In this document: in pieces, positions 9,353 to 17,414 of the stretch | Layout of the letters: each line of letters begins with the position of its first letter | How positions within the stretch are numbered: position 1 is the stretch's first letter | NCBI GenBank assembly: GCA_030682715.1 | Contig: JAUXNQ010000052.1 | Span: 1-40,934, forward strand | Origin: Methylotenera sp. | GTDB lineage: Bacteria; Pseudomonadota; Gammaproteobacteria; Burkholderiales; Methylophilaceae | DNA length: 40,934 nt | Direction: 5' to 3' | Position numbers and translations under genes: made by a program | Notes under the pieces: generated by a model | What the model saw: only the letters and a program-made list of their open reading frames with translations | What the model was told of the DNA's origin: nothing | The model's database searches: none

Positions 9353-9937
9353 ATGAATAAAGGAATGAATAAAGGAATGTTTAATAAAAAAGTATTAGGT
9401 GCTTTAGTGCTAGCAGCAATGTTATCTGCTTGTAAAAGTACACCAATGACAGATAAACCAGCAGGCGTTGAAGATAAAAGCCCATCAGCTTCATCATCAC
9501 AGTCTACTAACGGTTCAGCAGATACTTCAGGTGTTAAAGAAGTTACTATTGATAGCAATGCTAACAACGGTAATAACCCACTGAAAGATCCAAACAACAT
9601 TTTGTCAAAAAGAAACATCTACTTTGACTTTGATAGCGACGCAGTACGTGCAGAGTTCCGTCCGTTAATCGAAGCACATGCTAAATACTTGCTTGATAAC
9701 AGCAATGCTAAATTGGTATTACAAGGTAACGCGGATGAGCGCGGCACACGTGAGTACAACCTTTCATTGGGTCAACGCCGTGCAGTATCAGTTAAAAAAT
9801 CATTTAACTTGTTAGGTGTTCAAGACAAGCAAATCGAAACAGTGAGCTTTGGTGAAGAAAAAGCATCAGAAAATTGCGCTGACGAAGCTTGCCATCAATT
9901 GAACCGCCGTGTTGATGTTGTTTACGAAAACGACTAA
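9353..9937 (+). CDS. pal: Peptidoglycan-associated lipoprotein Pal
   Basis: 194 residues from ATG 9353, which has AAAGGAG upstream. Lipoprotein signal with the lipobox LSAC (Cys about residue 28), a Ser/Thr/Asn-rich linker, then an OmpA-like peptidoglycan-binding domain (about 90-194) with IYFDFDSDAVR, GNADERGTREYN and LNRRVDVVY. Pal anchors the outer membrane to peptidoglycan and is the target of TolB. The start region holds a 12-bp tandem duplication (ATGAATAAAGGA twice, then ATG), so starts at 9353, 9365 and 9377 are all in frame and two carry their own AAAGGA. Codon choice is strongly biased, consistent with high expression. Confidence 0.96.
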   Translation: MNKGMNKGMFNKKVLGALVLAAMLSACKSTPMTDKPAGVEDKSPSASSSQSTNGSADTSGVKEVTIDSNANNGNNPLKDPNNILSKRNIYFDFDSDAVRAEFRPLIEAHAKYLLDNSNAKLVLQGNADERGTREYNLSLGQRRAVSVKKSFNLLGVQDKQIETVSFGEEKASENCADEACHQLNRRVDVVYEND

Positions 9938-9974
9938 TTTTTAAGTACTAATTTTAAAATTACTAAGTTTAAAA

Positions 9975-10772
9975 ATGAAGAAAAACCTGATTCTGTCTAG
10001 CGTATTGTTAGCAACGCAATTATTTTCCATGAGCAGTCACTCTGCATTGTTTGATGATGCAGAGGCGCGAAAGAAAATACTAGAAGTTGAGAAAAATATG
10101 CAAAGCCAGAATCAGGCTACGCAGTCTGCAATTAATGATTTAAAACAATCGCAAGAGCAGAGGGATGCTATTGCAAGAAACGCTTTAGCCGACATGCAGT
10201 CACAGCTAGATGCGTTAAAGCAAGAGAATGCTAGGCTTAAAGGTGAGCTTGAAGTCGCCAATCATAAAGTTGAAACCGCACTTCAACGTCAAAAAGATTT
10301 ATATACAGATATTGATGAGCGTTTGCGTAAGATAGAGTCCGCGCCAATAGCTGAAGTGGCTGCCACGCCCGCAGTTGCTGAAAAAGACACGCAGGAATAC
10401 CAGTTGTTAGAGTTGGCAAACGGCCTATCAAAAGAATCAAAGCATAAGGATGCATTCAATGCATACGATAAGTTCCTGAAAGATTACCCAGCTAGTAGCT
10501 ATGTGCATGAAGCAATGTATGGTCTGGGCTACTCACAATTTGCATTAAAAAATTACAAGTCATCTATCGCCACTCAGCAAAAGTTAATTGATACTTATGC
10601 TGATAGCCCGAAGCTCCCCGATGCAATGTTCAATATGGCGAATAGCCAAATTCAGCTTGGTTTAGTACCAGGCGCTAAAAAAACATTACGTGATTTAATC
10701 GCTAAGTTTCCAAATAGTGAGCTGACGCCAACCGCGCAGAAACGTTTAAAAGCACTAGAGGCTATTCGATAA
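9975..10772 (+). CDS. cpoB: Cell division coordinator CpoB (YbgF)
   Basis: 265 residues. A signal peptide (about 1-24, ending SSHSA) is followed by a coiled-coil trimerisation region (about 30-110, rich in Gln, Lys and Glu) and a C-terminal set of TPR repeats (about 140-265; LLELANGLSKESKHKDAFNA, SYVHEAMYGLGYSQFALKNY, KLPDAMFNMANSQIQLG). CpoB binds TolA and coordinates PBP1B activity with outer-membrane constriction. It is the last gene of the Tol-Pal set and is followed by a strong terminator hairpin. Confidence 0.94.
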   Translation: MKKNLILSSVLLATQLFSMSSHSALFDDAEARKKILEVEKNMQSQNQATQSAINDLKQSQEQRDAIARNALADMQSQLDALKQENARLKGELEVANHKVETALQRQKDLYTDIDERLRKIESAPIAEVAATPAVAEKDTQEYQLLELANGLSKESKHKDAFNAYDKFLKDYPASSYVHEAMYGLGYSQFALKNYKSSIATQQKLIDTYADSPKLPDAMFNMANSQIQLGLVPGAKKTLRDLIAKFPNSELTPTAQKRLKALEAIR

Positions 10773-10855
10773 ATATTTAAAAATAGTGATTAAAATAGGT
10801 AAGCACCTAAAATTTGTTTATTCGCCTACATTTAGGCAAATAAAGCTTTTAAGTT

Positions 10856-10892
10856 AAAATAGCGCCAATCTCTGTATTGGCGCTATTTTTTT
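10856..10892 (+). terminator. Rho-independent terminator after cpoB
   Basis: A perfect stem, ATAGCGCCAAT paired with ATTGGCGCTAT around a CTCTGT loop, is flanked by an A-run on the left and a T-run (TTTTTTT) on the right. It closes the tol-pal-cpoB unit and separates it from queE. A weaker hairpin (GCCTA/TAGGC) lies just upstream at about 10817-10845. Confidence 0.9.
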
Positions 10893-10924
10893 GCGTTATT
10901 AATTGTTAGTGTGCAAAGTATTAG

Positions 10925-11563
10925 ATGAAACTTAAAATCCATGAAATTTTTTATTCGCTACAAGGCGAGTCCTCGCGTGTGGGCTTGCCTACCGTATTTG
11001 TGCGCCTTACAGGTTGCCCAATGCGTTGCGTCTATTGTGATACTGCCTATGCTTTTAGTGGTGGTAGCAATATGGAAATCGATGACATTCTCACTAAAGT
11101 CGCAGAGTTTGGCACGCCATACGTCACAGTGACTGGCGGTGAGCCGCTGGCGCAAAAAGACTGCCACGTATTACTTAAAGCGTTGTGTGGTCAAGGCTAT
11201 AGCGTTTCTTTAGAAACTGGTGGCGCAATTGATATTGGCCCAGTGGATGCTCGTGTGTCAGTCATCTTGGATATTAAAACACCAGATTCAGGTGAGCTCA
11301 AAAACAACTTATGGGCCAATCTCGAGCATCTTAAAAAAACAGATGAGGTAAAGTTCGTGCTATGCAGTCGCGCTGATTATGAATGGGCAAAAGACCTCTT
11401 GGTAAAAGAGCGTTTAACTGATAAATGTCCAGTACTATTTTCACCAGTTTATAGCCAAGTAGTGCCATCAGACTTAGCCGATTGGGTCTTGGAAGATAAG
11501 CTTCCTGTGCGTATGCAATTGCAGTTACACAAGATATTATGGGGCGAGGTGCCTGGAAAATGA
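10925..11563 (+). CDS. queE: 7-carboxy-7-deazaguanine synthase QueE
   Basis: 212 residues. QueE is a radical-SAM enzyme that converts 6-carboxytetrahydropterin to 7-carboxy-7-deazaguanine in queuosine biosynthesis. The iron-sulfur motif CPMRCVYC (Cys 31, 35, 38; the CX3CX2C spacing) is present, with an early IFYSLQGES and the glycine motif TVTGGEP for SAM binding. The stop overlaps the queC ATG (ATGA), so the two consecutive pathway enzymes are translationally coupled. Confidence 0.96.
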   Translation: MKLKIHEIFYSLQGESSRVGLPTVFVRLTGCPMRCVYCDTAYAFSGGSNMEIDDILTKVAEFGTPYVTVTGGEPLAQKDCHVLLKALCGQGYSVSLETGGAIDIGPVDARVSVILDIKTPDSGELKNNLWANLEHLKKTDEVKFVLCSRADYEWAKDLLVKERLTDKCPVLFSPVYSQVVPSDLADWVLEDKLPVRMQLQLHKILWGEVPGK

Positions 11564-12240
11564 CAAAAAAAGCCGTTGTACTTCTGTCAGGTGGGTTAGA
11601 CTCAGCCACGGTATTAGCCTATGCGCGTAACCAAGGTTTTGAGTGTTATTGTTTAAGTTTGGACTACCATCAGCGTCATATTGCAGAGTTGTTCGCAGCA
11701 AAAAATGTTGCCAAAGTGATGGGTGCAGCTGCACACAAAACTGCACAGTTGGATTTATCTTTATTTGGTGGGTCGGCGCTGACTGATGATGCTATTGCTG
11801 TGCCTGAAAGCGCAACAGAAGGTATTCCCATTACTTATGTGCCAGCACGTAACACCATTATGCTATCGCTGGCATTGGCTTGGGCAGAAGTGTTGCAAGC
11901 GCAAGATATTTTTATTGGCGTGAATGCTTTAGACTATTCTGGATATCCAGATTGCCGTGGAGAATACGTTAAAGCGTTTCAAAATATGGCTAATTTAGCC
12001 ACTAAAAGTGCAGTGGAGGGTAAAACTATTACCATACATGCACCTTTAATCGATATGACTAAGGCTGAGATAGTCAAACTAGGCACAACATTAGGTGTAG
12101 ATTACGCCATGACGGTTTCGTGCTATCAGGCTGATAGCGAAGGTGAAGCTTGTGGTTTGTGCGACTCATGTCGCTTGCGTCGCGAGGGCTTCTTAGCCGC
12201 AGGGTTAGCGGACCTTACACGTTACAAACTACATTTATAA
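11560..12240 (+). CDS. queC: 7-cyano-7-deazaguanine synthase QueC
   Basis: 226 residues from ATG 11560 (overlapping the queE stop). QueC is an ATP-dependent enzyme converting carboxy-deazaguanine and ammonia to preQ0. The PP-loop SGGLDS is at residues 10-15, and the C-terminal zinc site [17 protein letters not shown] provides four cysteines. [13 protein letters not shown] and [13 protein letters not shown] are also family motifs. It is the last gene before the ribosomal rpsP unit; no clear terminator is seen in the 135-bp gap. Confidence 0.97.
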   Translation: MTKKAVVLLSGGLDSATVLAYARNQGFECYCLSLDYHQRHIAELFAAKNVAKVMGAAAHKTAQLDLSLFGGSALTDDAIAVPESATEGIPITYVPARNTIMLSLALAWAEVLQAQDIFIGVNALDYSGYPDCRGEYVKAFQNMANLATKSAVEGKTITIHAPLIDMTKAEIVKLGTTLGVDYAMTVSCYQADSEGEACGLCDSCRLRREGFLAAGLADLTRYKLHL

Positions 12241-12302
12241 TCCTAACTGGCAAACTATTTTTATATAAATCATTACTTGATTAATAAATGTAGATAAATA
12301 GC

Positions 12303-12332
12303 TTGCCAAAAGGGGTATAAGTAACGTAAAAT
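12303..12332 (+). promoter_or_regulatory. Candidate sigma-70 promoter for rpsP-rimM-trmD-rplS
   Basis: TTGCCA and TAAAAT separated by 18 bp lie 44 bp upstream of the rpsP ATG. This is the best sigma-70-like match in the queC-rpsP gap. It is assigned by eye, without scoring against background. Confidence 0.4.
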
Positions 12333-12375
12333 CCGCGCCTTTCTGCTTTAAATTTTTCAAAAGAGAACAAAGATT

Positions 12376-12822
12376 ATGGTTATTATTCGTTTAGCTCGTG
12401 GTGGCGCGAAAAAAACTCCTTTCTACAACCTGGTTGTAGCTGATTCACGCAATCGTCGTGATGGTCGCTTTATTGAGCGTGTTGGTTTTTACAATCCATC
12501 AGCTAGTGCAAACGCTGAAGGTTTACGTATCGATTTAGCTCGTGTTACGCATTGGCAAAATAACGGCGCACAACTGTCTGATACAGTTGCTCGTTTAGTT
12601 AAATTCCACGCTAAAGGTCCAGAAGCTGCTATTGCTGCTAAAGCAAAAGACGCTGCTAAGGCTGAAGCTGCTAAAGCAAAAGCTGCTGCTGAAGAAGCTG
12701 CAAAATTAAAAGCAGCCGCTGACGCTGCTAAGGCAGAAGCTGACGCTCAAGCCGCAGAGGCTGCAGCCGCAGCTAAAGCTGCCGAGGCTGCCGCTGCTGA
12801 AACACCAGCTGCTGACGCTTAA
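12376..12822 (+). CDS. rpsP: 30S ribosomal protein S16 with Ala/Lys-rich C-terminal extension
   Basis: 148 residues, against about 80-90 for most S16 proteins. The core (about 1-84) is normal: [39 protein letters not shown] and [14 protein letters not shown]. From about residue 86 to the end the sequence is a low-complexity Ala/Lys/Glu run ([20 protein letters not shown] and similar), predicted to be a long charged helix. S16 is a primary binding protein in the 30S subunit. First gene of the rpsP-rimM-trmD-rplS operon. The extension has no stop or frame change and keeps the GCT-rich codon bias of the core, so it looks genuine. Confidence 0.95.
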   Translation: MVIIRLARGGAKKTPFYNLVVADSRNRRDGRFIERVGFYNPSASANAEGLRIDLARVTHWQNNGAQLSDTVARLVKFHAKGPEAAIAAKAKDAAKAEAAKAKAAAEEAAKLKAAADAAKAEADAQAAEAAAAAKAAEAAAAETPAADA

Positions 12823-12858
12823 TTTAAAAAGCTTAGGTAATTTACCTGAGCAATTAAA

Positions 12859-13440
12859 ATGGCTGTGAATAACATGGTGGTAATGGGGCGCATTGTTGCG
12901 CCCTACGGCGTTTATGGTTGGCTTAAAGTGTTGCCTGATACAGAAGTCATTGACGGTCTGTTTGATTATGACACTTGGTGGCTAGGCAAAGGCGACGACT
13001 GGCGTGAAATGGTGGTTGAAACTGCTAAACTTCATAACGATGTGATTGTTGTGAAGTTAGAAGGTATCGATGATCGTGATGCTGCGTTGGCGTGCAAAGG
13101 TAGGCAGATTGCCGTGCCACGAGCGCAATTGCCAGAGCCTGACGAGAATGAGTATTACTGGTCAGACTTAATCGGGTTACGTGTTAAAAACAGTCAGGGC
13201 GTTGATTTTGGTTTAATTACTGAAGTGTTTGAAACGGGGGCAAATGATGTGCTCGTCGTAAAATCAGATGTAGTAAAACCAGATGTAGTAAAACCAGATG
13301 CCGTAAAGCCAGAAGTAGTGAGCGCTGATGCTGATAAAGAAAAACCGCAAGAGCGACTATTGCCTTTTGTAGCAACCGTCGTATTAGAGGTTGATTTAAA
13401 AGCCAAGACGATGCTGGTTGATTGGGACGAAGACTTTTAG
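12859..13440 (+). CDS. rimM: 16S rRNA processing protein RimM with repeat insertion
   Basis: 193 residues, longer than the usual about 165-180. RimM binds S19 and helps mature the 30S head. The N-terminal RimM domain (MGRIVAPYGVYGWLKV, LEGIDDRDAALACKG) and the PRC-barrel (YYWSDLIGLRV, ERLLPFVATVV, MLVDWDEDF) are both present. Between DVLVVKS and ERLLPF an insertion of about 25 residues is built from DVVKP repeats. At DNA level it comprises three 15-bp copies (13267-13311), two of them identical. The gene lies 36 bp after rpsP. Confidence 0.94.
   Translation: MAVNNMVVMGRIVAPYGVYGWLKVLPDTEVIDGLFDYDTWWLGKGDDWREMVVETAKLHNDVIVVKLEGIDDRDAALACKGRQIAVPRAQLPEPDENEYYWSDLIGLRVKNSQGVDFGLITEVFETGANDVLVVKSDVVKPDVVKPDAVKPEVVSADADKEKPQERLLPFVATVVLEVDLKAKTMLVDWDEDF
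13267..13311 (+). repeat. 15-bp in-frame tandem repeat inside rimM
   Basis: GATGTAGTAAAACCA occurs twice in perfect tandem (13267-13281 and 13282-13296), followed by a diverged third copy GATGCCGTAAAGCCA and a partial fourth. Each unit encodes five residues (DVVKP), so copy-number change would keep the reading frame. Confidence 0.95.
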
Positions 13441-13470
13441 TCGTTTCGTTAAAGTTAAACCATTTAAATC

Positions 13471-14214
13471 ATGGCGTTTAAATTTGATATTGTGACCTTG
13501 TTTCCTGAAATGTTTGATGCCATCACTAAGCATGGCATTACAAGCAGGGCATTACAACAAGGTATCTATGAGGTTGGCTTTTGGAATCCACGTAATTTTA
13601 CTAGCGACAATCATAAAACCGTAGATGATAGACCCTATGGTGGTGGTCCTGGCATGGTGATGCTTGTAAAGCCGCTTGAAAAAGCGATTGGTGCAGCAAA
13701 AGCGGCCCAGACGACTGATCAGGTTGATGGTCATTGGGTGGTGCATCTATCGCCAGCAGGAAAGCCGCTGACCCATCAGAAAGTGATGGAGTTAAGCAAA
13801 AAGCAAGGCTTAGTATTGCTTGCCAGTCGATATGAAGGTGTCGATCAGCGTTTAATTGATGCTGAGGTGGATGAGGAAGTATCGATTGGGGATTATGTAT
13901 TAAGTGGTGGTGAATTACCCGCTATGGCGTTGATGGATGCAATCATTCGTCAGTTGCCAGGTGCGTTAGGTGATAGTGACTCTGCCATTGAAGATTCATT
14001 TGTAGATGGCTTGTTAGATTGCCCACACTACACTAGGCCAGAAGAATATAACGGCAGACGAGTACCTGATGTTTTAATGTCAGGTAATCATGCCAAGATT
14101 AAACAGTGGCGTTTGAAAATGTCATTGCAAAGAACTCGGGATCAACGTCCCGATTTATTGGCCGCAAGGCCGTTGACGAAAGAAGAAGCACGGCTACTAA
14201 AAGAACTTGAATAG
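13471..14214 (+). CDS. trmD: tRNA (guanine-37-N1)-methyltransferase TrmD
   Basis: 247 residues, full length. TrmD methylates G37 next to the anticodon with SAM and prevents frameshifting. It starts [28 protein letters not shown] and the SPOUT trefoil-knot segment [16 protein letters not shown] are present, as is the C-terminal helical domain ([21 protein letters not shown]). It sits 30 bp after rimM in the conserved S16-RimM-TrmD-L19 order. Confidence 0.98.
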   Translation: MAFKFDIVTLFPEMFDAITKHGITSRALQQGIYEVGFWNPRNFTSDNHKTVDDRPYGGGPGMVMLVKPLEKAIGAAKAAQTTDQVDGHWVVHLSPAGKPLTHQKVMELSKKQGLVLLASRYEGVDQRLIDAEVDEEVSIGDYVLSGGELPAMALMDAIIRQLPGALGDSDSAIEDSFVDGLLDCPHYTRPEEYNGRRVPDVLMSGNHAKIKQWRLKMSLQRTRDQRPDLLAARPLTKEEARLLKELE

Positions 14215-14289
14215 AGTTCGGATAAGTAGGAACAAGTTTCTTCACAATTAAAAGGAACTCCGACGGGTAACCAGAAGAGATAAATAAAG

Positions 14290-14685
14290 ATGGCAGATAT
14301 TATTAAAATGTTGGAAGAGGAAGAAATTGCCCGTTTAGGCAAAACGATTCCTGTTTTTGCTCCAGGTGACACTGTAGTGGTTGGCGTGAACGTAGTTGAA
14401 GGTACACGTAAACGTGTGCAGTCATACGAAGGCGTTGTTATCGCTAAACGTAACCGTGGTTTGAACTCATCATTCATTGTACGTAAAATTTCTTCAGGTG
14501 AAGGCGTTGAGCGTACATTCCAAACTTACTCACCATTAATCGCTAGCATCGAAGTTAAGCGTCGCGGTGATGTACGTCGTGCGAAACTGTACTACCTACG
14601 TGAGCGTTCAGGTAAGTCAGCACGTATTAAAGAGAAATTAGTAGTACGTGACAGAGAAGTTTTAGCGCCAGTAGAAAAAGCGTAA
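14290..14685 (+). CDS. rplS: 50S ribosomal protein L19
   Basis: 131 residues. L19 sits at the 30S-50S interface. Typical motifs are [54 protein letters not shown] and [15 protein letters not shown]. The codon usage is strongly biased, as expected of a ribosomal protein. A 75-bp gap separates it from trmD, and a terminator follows the stop. Confidence 0.98.
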   Translation: MADIIKMLEEEEIARLGKTIPVFAPGDTVVVGVNVVEGTRKRVQSYEGVVIAKRNRGLNSSFIVRKISSGEGVERTFQTYSPLIASIEVKRRGDVRRAKLYYLRERSGKSARIKEKLVVRDREVLAPVEKA

Positions 14686-14711
14686 TACTCAGTCTGTGTG
14701 TAAAACACATT

Positions 14712-14750
14712 AAAACCCCAATTGATGAAAATCATTGGGGTTTTTTGTTG
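14712..14750 (+). terminator. Rho-independent terminator after rplS
   Basis: The stem AAAACCCCAA pairs with TTGGGGTTTT, extended internally by TGAT/ATCA around a GAAA loop and followed by a T-run. It ends the ribosomal operon. Confidence 0.9.
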
Positions 14751-14845
14751 CCTGCAACATGAGAGTAGTCAATTCTTATTATTCATCCTTTTTATATGCA
14801 TTGTGTGTGGTTTGCATATAGCTAACTTTGGTTTAACATAACGTG

Positions 14846-15382
14846 ATGAAAACCAACCAGCTTGATATGAATGATGATGCGCTCATTAATGCGCCGTTTG
14901 GTCAGGTGTATATTGGGTTGCATCACAATCAATTAATGATTGAGCTACGTCCGCTAACGGCCGATTTACAGAACTTACCTGATCATGACAAGGTGACGCT
15001 AAAAAAAGCATCAACACATCCACTTGTCAGCATAGCTTGCCAGCAGGTGATGCAGTATTTGCAACAAGCCAGTGCAACGTTCAACTTACCTGTTAACCAG
15101 CAGGGCACAGCCTTCCAACAGAAGGTCTGGCAGGCGATATCTGCCATCCCATGTGGAAAGACCAGTACTTACACTGAGTTAGCCCAACAACTTGGCTCAG
15201 GCCCACGCGCGGTTGCAAACGCCTGTGGCGCTAATCAGTTGCCTTTGCTAGTGCCATGTCATCGAGTGGTCGCTAAAAGTGGCTTGGGTGGTTTTATGCA
15301 AGGCAAGCATAATGGCTTGCAGATTAAGCAGTGGCTGTTGCGTCATGAGGGCATGCAGTCTTCAGGAGTTATACATGAGTGA
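14846..15382 (+). CDS. ogt: Methylated-DNA-[protein]-cysteine methyltransferase
   Basis: 178 residues from ATG 14846 (a GTG codon directly before it is also in frame). The enzyme removes O6-alkyl groups from guanine by suicide transfer to its active cysteine. That cysteine lies in VPCHRVV (Cys 138), with the helix-turn-helix and Asn hinge regions TSTYTELAQQLGSGPRAVAN upstream and GLGGFMQGKHNGLQIKQWLL downstream. The N-terminal part (about 1-85) is poorly conserved, as usual. Its end overlaps the xerD start by 8 bp, an unusual but tight pairing of two genome-maintenance genes. Confidence 0.93.
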   Translation: MKTNQLDMNDDALINAPFGQVYIGLHHNQLMIELRPLTADLQNLPDHDKVTLKKASTHPLVSIACQQVMQYLQQASATFNLPVNQQGTAFQQKVWQAISAIPCGKTSTYTELAQQLGSGPRAVANACGANQLPLLVPCHRVVAKSGLGGFMQGKHNGLQIKQWLLRHEGMQSSGVIHE

Positions 15383-16283
15383 GCGCAAGCTTTCGCCTGA
15401 TGATACAGCGCATATTGATGTTTTTATTGATCATCTCTGGTTAGAAGATGGCTTATCTAAAAATACATTAGAAAGCTATCGGCTAGACCTAACATCGTTT
15501 GCCGTTTGGGTGTTGACGCAAGATAAGCAACTGTTAACCGTAGATAAGGCAGATGTTCAGCAATATCTAGCCGTTAGATTTCCACTAAGTAAACCACGCA
15601 CTATTGGCCGCTTAATTGCCAGCCTGCGGCGATTTTATCGCTACTGCTTACGCGAAAATATGATAAGCATAGACCCTACAATCCAAATTGAGTCACCTAA
15701 ATTACCGCGCAGCTTACCCAAAAGCCTGAATGAGGAAGAGGTAGAGGCGTTGCTCAATGCGCCAAATTCGAACGAGCCAGCAGGAGTGAGAGATAAAGCC
15801 ATGCTGGAGCTACTTTATGCCTGTGGTTTGCGTGTGTCTGAGCTGGTTTCCATTAAAACAACGGAAGTGAGCCTCAGTGATAGTGTGGTGCGTGTGACAG
15901 GTAAAGGCAGTAAAACACGGTTAGTGCCGATGGGTGAGGATGCGATAGAGTGGATATCACGCTATTTAAAAGAAGCTCGTCAAGATATTATACAAGGGCG
16001 TTTATGTGATGCCTTGTTTATTACAAACCGTGGCGATGCGATGACGCGTCAGGCATTTTGGTACATGATTAAGCGCTATGCTTTGTTGGCTGGGATTACC
16101 AAGCATATGTCACCACATGTGTTACGTCATGCGTTTGCAACGCATTTGCTCAATCATGGCGCTGATTTAAGAGTGGTGCAGATGCTGCTAGGTCATTCAG
16201 ATATTTCTACGACGCAGATCTATACGCATGTGGCGCGGGAGCGGTTGAAGCGGTTGCATAGTGAGCATCATCCGCGGGGCTAA
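15375..16283 (+). CDS. xerD: Site-specific tyrosine recombinase XerD
   Basis: 302 residues from ATG 15375, which has AGGAG nearby; the frame is open further upstream, inside the preceding gene. XerD with XerC resolves chromosome dimers at dif. The N-terminal SAM-like DNA-binding domain covers about 10-95 and the catalytic domain about 115-295, with Arg153 (ACGLRVSEL), Lys176 (TGKGSKTR), His247-xx-Arg250 (SPHVLRHAF), His273 (LGHSDISTTQ) and Tyr282 (IYTHV). All catalytic residues are present. XerD is chosen over XerC by the overall motif wording, so the subgroup is less certain than the family. Confidence 0.92.
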   Translation: MSERKLSPDDTAHIDVFIDHLWLEDGLSKNTLESYRLDLTSFAVWVLTQDKQLLTVDKADVQQYLAVRFPLSKPRTIGRLIASLRRFYRYCLRENMISIDPTIQIESPKLPRSLPKSLNEEEVEALLNAPNSNEPAGVRDKAMLELLYACGLRVSELVSIKTTEVSLSDSVVRVTGKGSKTRLVPMGEDAIEWISRYLKEARQDIIQGRLCDALFITNRGDAMTRQAFWYMIKRYALLAGITKHMSPHVLRHAFATHLLNHGADLRVVQMLLGHSDISTTQIYTHVARERLKRLHSEHHPRG

Positions 16284-16293
16284 TTACTTCTCC

Positions 16294-16373
16294 GTCATTC
16301 CCGCATACGATTTCACAGGTGCTTGAGTGCCTAGTGAATCGGAGTGCCTGTGGTGCGAAAGCGGGAATCCAGT
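16294..16373. repeat. dRS3-like palindromic repeat with internal arm
   Basis: ATTCCCGC (16297-16304) and GCGGGAAT (16361-16368) form the outer arms of an inverted repeat with a CACAGG/CCTGTG inner arm. The same outer arms, in a minimal form, recur at 17789-17808 on the other side of the HEPN and folB genes. ATTCCC...GGGAAT elements of this sort are common dispersed repeats in betaproteobacteria. Confidence 0.75.
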
Positions 16374-16387
16374 GGTTTTAAGTAGTG

Positions 16388-16590
16388 TGTCGGGGGTAGC
16401 CCGACAGCTAGTTACTTTCTTTTAACTGCCTGAAAAGAAAGTAACCAAAGAAAACGGCACCCCACACCACGGGCTACGCCTTCCCTGCGCTACTCAACAT
16501 AAAGGGCAGCAATCGGAAACTCGCTACGCTCAAACAGCCGATTACTGAAAGCTCCCTTTATGTCTGTGTTGCTCGGCGTGGTGTAAAGGG
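16388..16590. repeat. Composite multi-hairpin intergenic repeat
   Basis: Several inverted repeats follow one another: TGTCGGG/CCCGACA (16388-16406), a perfect 13-bp pair GTTACTTTCTTTT/AAAAGAAAGTAAC (16411-16445), and a nested set ACACCAC/GTGGTGT (16464-16584), ACATAAAGGG/CCCTTTATGT (16498-16562) and AATCGG/CCGATT (16511-16543). The nested set would fold into one long branched arm. No coding sequence is evident. The pattern resembles widely dispersed proteobacterial intergenic repeats; copy number in this genome cannot be judged from one window. Confidence 0.7.
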
Positions 16591-16604
16591 GGCATGAGGA
16601 AGTA

Positions 16605-17414
16605 TTAAGCAGAGTAAGGGTTCTTGCTATCTTTTTTCATAGCGTCGACTAAGTAGGGGCTGTAAATTAATGCAAACATCCAAGATAGTGTGTAATCACG
16701 CACAGAGTCGACGCAATTAACAAAAATTTCATCATCAATTCTAATTTTTTGCCCAACCATTGATTTTAGGTTAGGGCAAGTATTGGCAGCTTTATTGTCA
16801 ATAACTCCTTGATTGTGAAGAATGCAATTTCTTATTTGATTAAACTCTTCAATATGAACAACTTTGTTTTTATCAAACTCTAGATTTATTTCAAAGATTT
16901 TCAAGAGAGCGCGGTGTTTTTTAAATTCACTTACATTACCTTCTTCTTTTTCTAATTTGCTACGGGTTTTTCTTCCTAGTTTCCCGTATATCTCACTAGC
17001 CCATAATTCTGTTCCAACTTGTAAATCTGATTTTATTGCTATCCCAGCATTATTAAGCTTTTGATTGAGATTTTCATCATTCATTATTAGTCTTATCATT
17101 AAATCGTCAAATGAACATTCAACAATAGACCAGTAACTTACTAAGAACGGATATAAAACAGACTCTGAATTTCCCTTTAGAATTAAACTACTAGCTTTTC
17201 CCAGAATGAGTGATTCATCAGCTAGTTGCGTGAGCTCTAGTGCTTGAGCTCCATTGTCAATAATTGATGATTCAGATAGCTTATTTAAATAATAAGGAGT
17301 TCTGATTGAGTAATTTAGAAGCTTTATAACTAAATGGGTTGTATTGGCTTGTTTGGCCAGTTCTGCCCATGTAGCCTTAATCGGCTCAATCAATATTTTG
17401 ACAGCTTCCCTCAA
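16605..17414 (-). CDS. HEPN-like protein of unknown function
   Basis: 269 residues if translation starts at the TTG at 17414, which overlaps the folB stop (TTGA); no ATG is available near the front, and a second TTG exists at 17393. The protein is mostly helical. Residues 195-200 read RNCILH within EFNQIRNCILHNQGVI, matching the R-N-x3-H catalytic motif of HEPN ribonucleases and related apea-type domains. No partner nucleotidyltransferase, helicase or CRISPR gene is beside it. It is clearly more AT-rich than its neighbours and sits in a housekeeping region between palindromic repeats, which suggests acquisition by transfer. A stand-alone RNase with defence or toxin-like activity is possible but unproven. 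Confidence 0.6.
   Translation of the reverse strand: MREAVKILIEPIKATWAELAKQANTTHLVIKLLNYSIRTPYYLNKLSESSIIDNGAQALELTQLADESLILGKASSLILKGNSESVLYPFLVSYWSIVECSFDDLMIRLIMNDENLNQKLNNAGIAIKSDLQVGTELWASEIYGKLGRKTRSKLEKEEGNVSEFKKHRALLKIFEINLEFDKNKVVHIEEFNQIRNCILHNQGVIDNKAANTCPNLKSMVGQKIRIDDEIFVNCVDSVRDYTLSWMFALIYSPYLVDAMKKDSKNPYSA

Noticed and set aside
13267-13320. Possible CRISPR-like repeat
   Set aside because: Direct 15-bp repeats without spacers, in frame inside rimM; no cas genes in the window.
15375-16283. XerD as a phage or integron integrase
   Set aside because: Full match to housekeeping XerD without adjacent attachment site, excisionase or phage genes; the repeats beyond it are ordinary intergenic palindromes.
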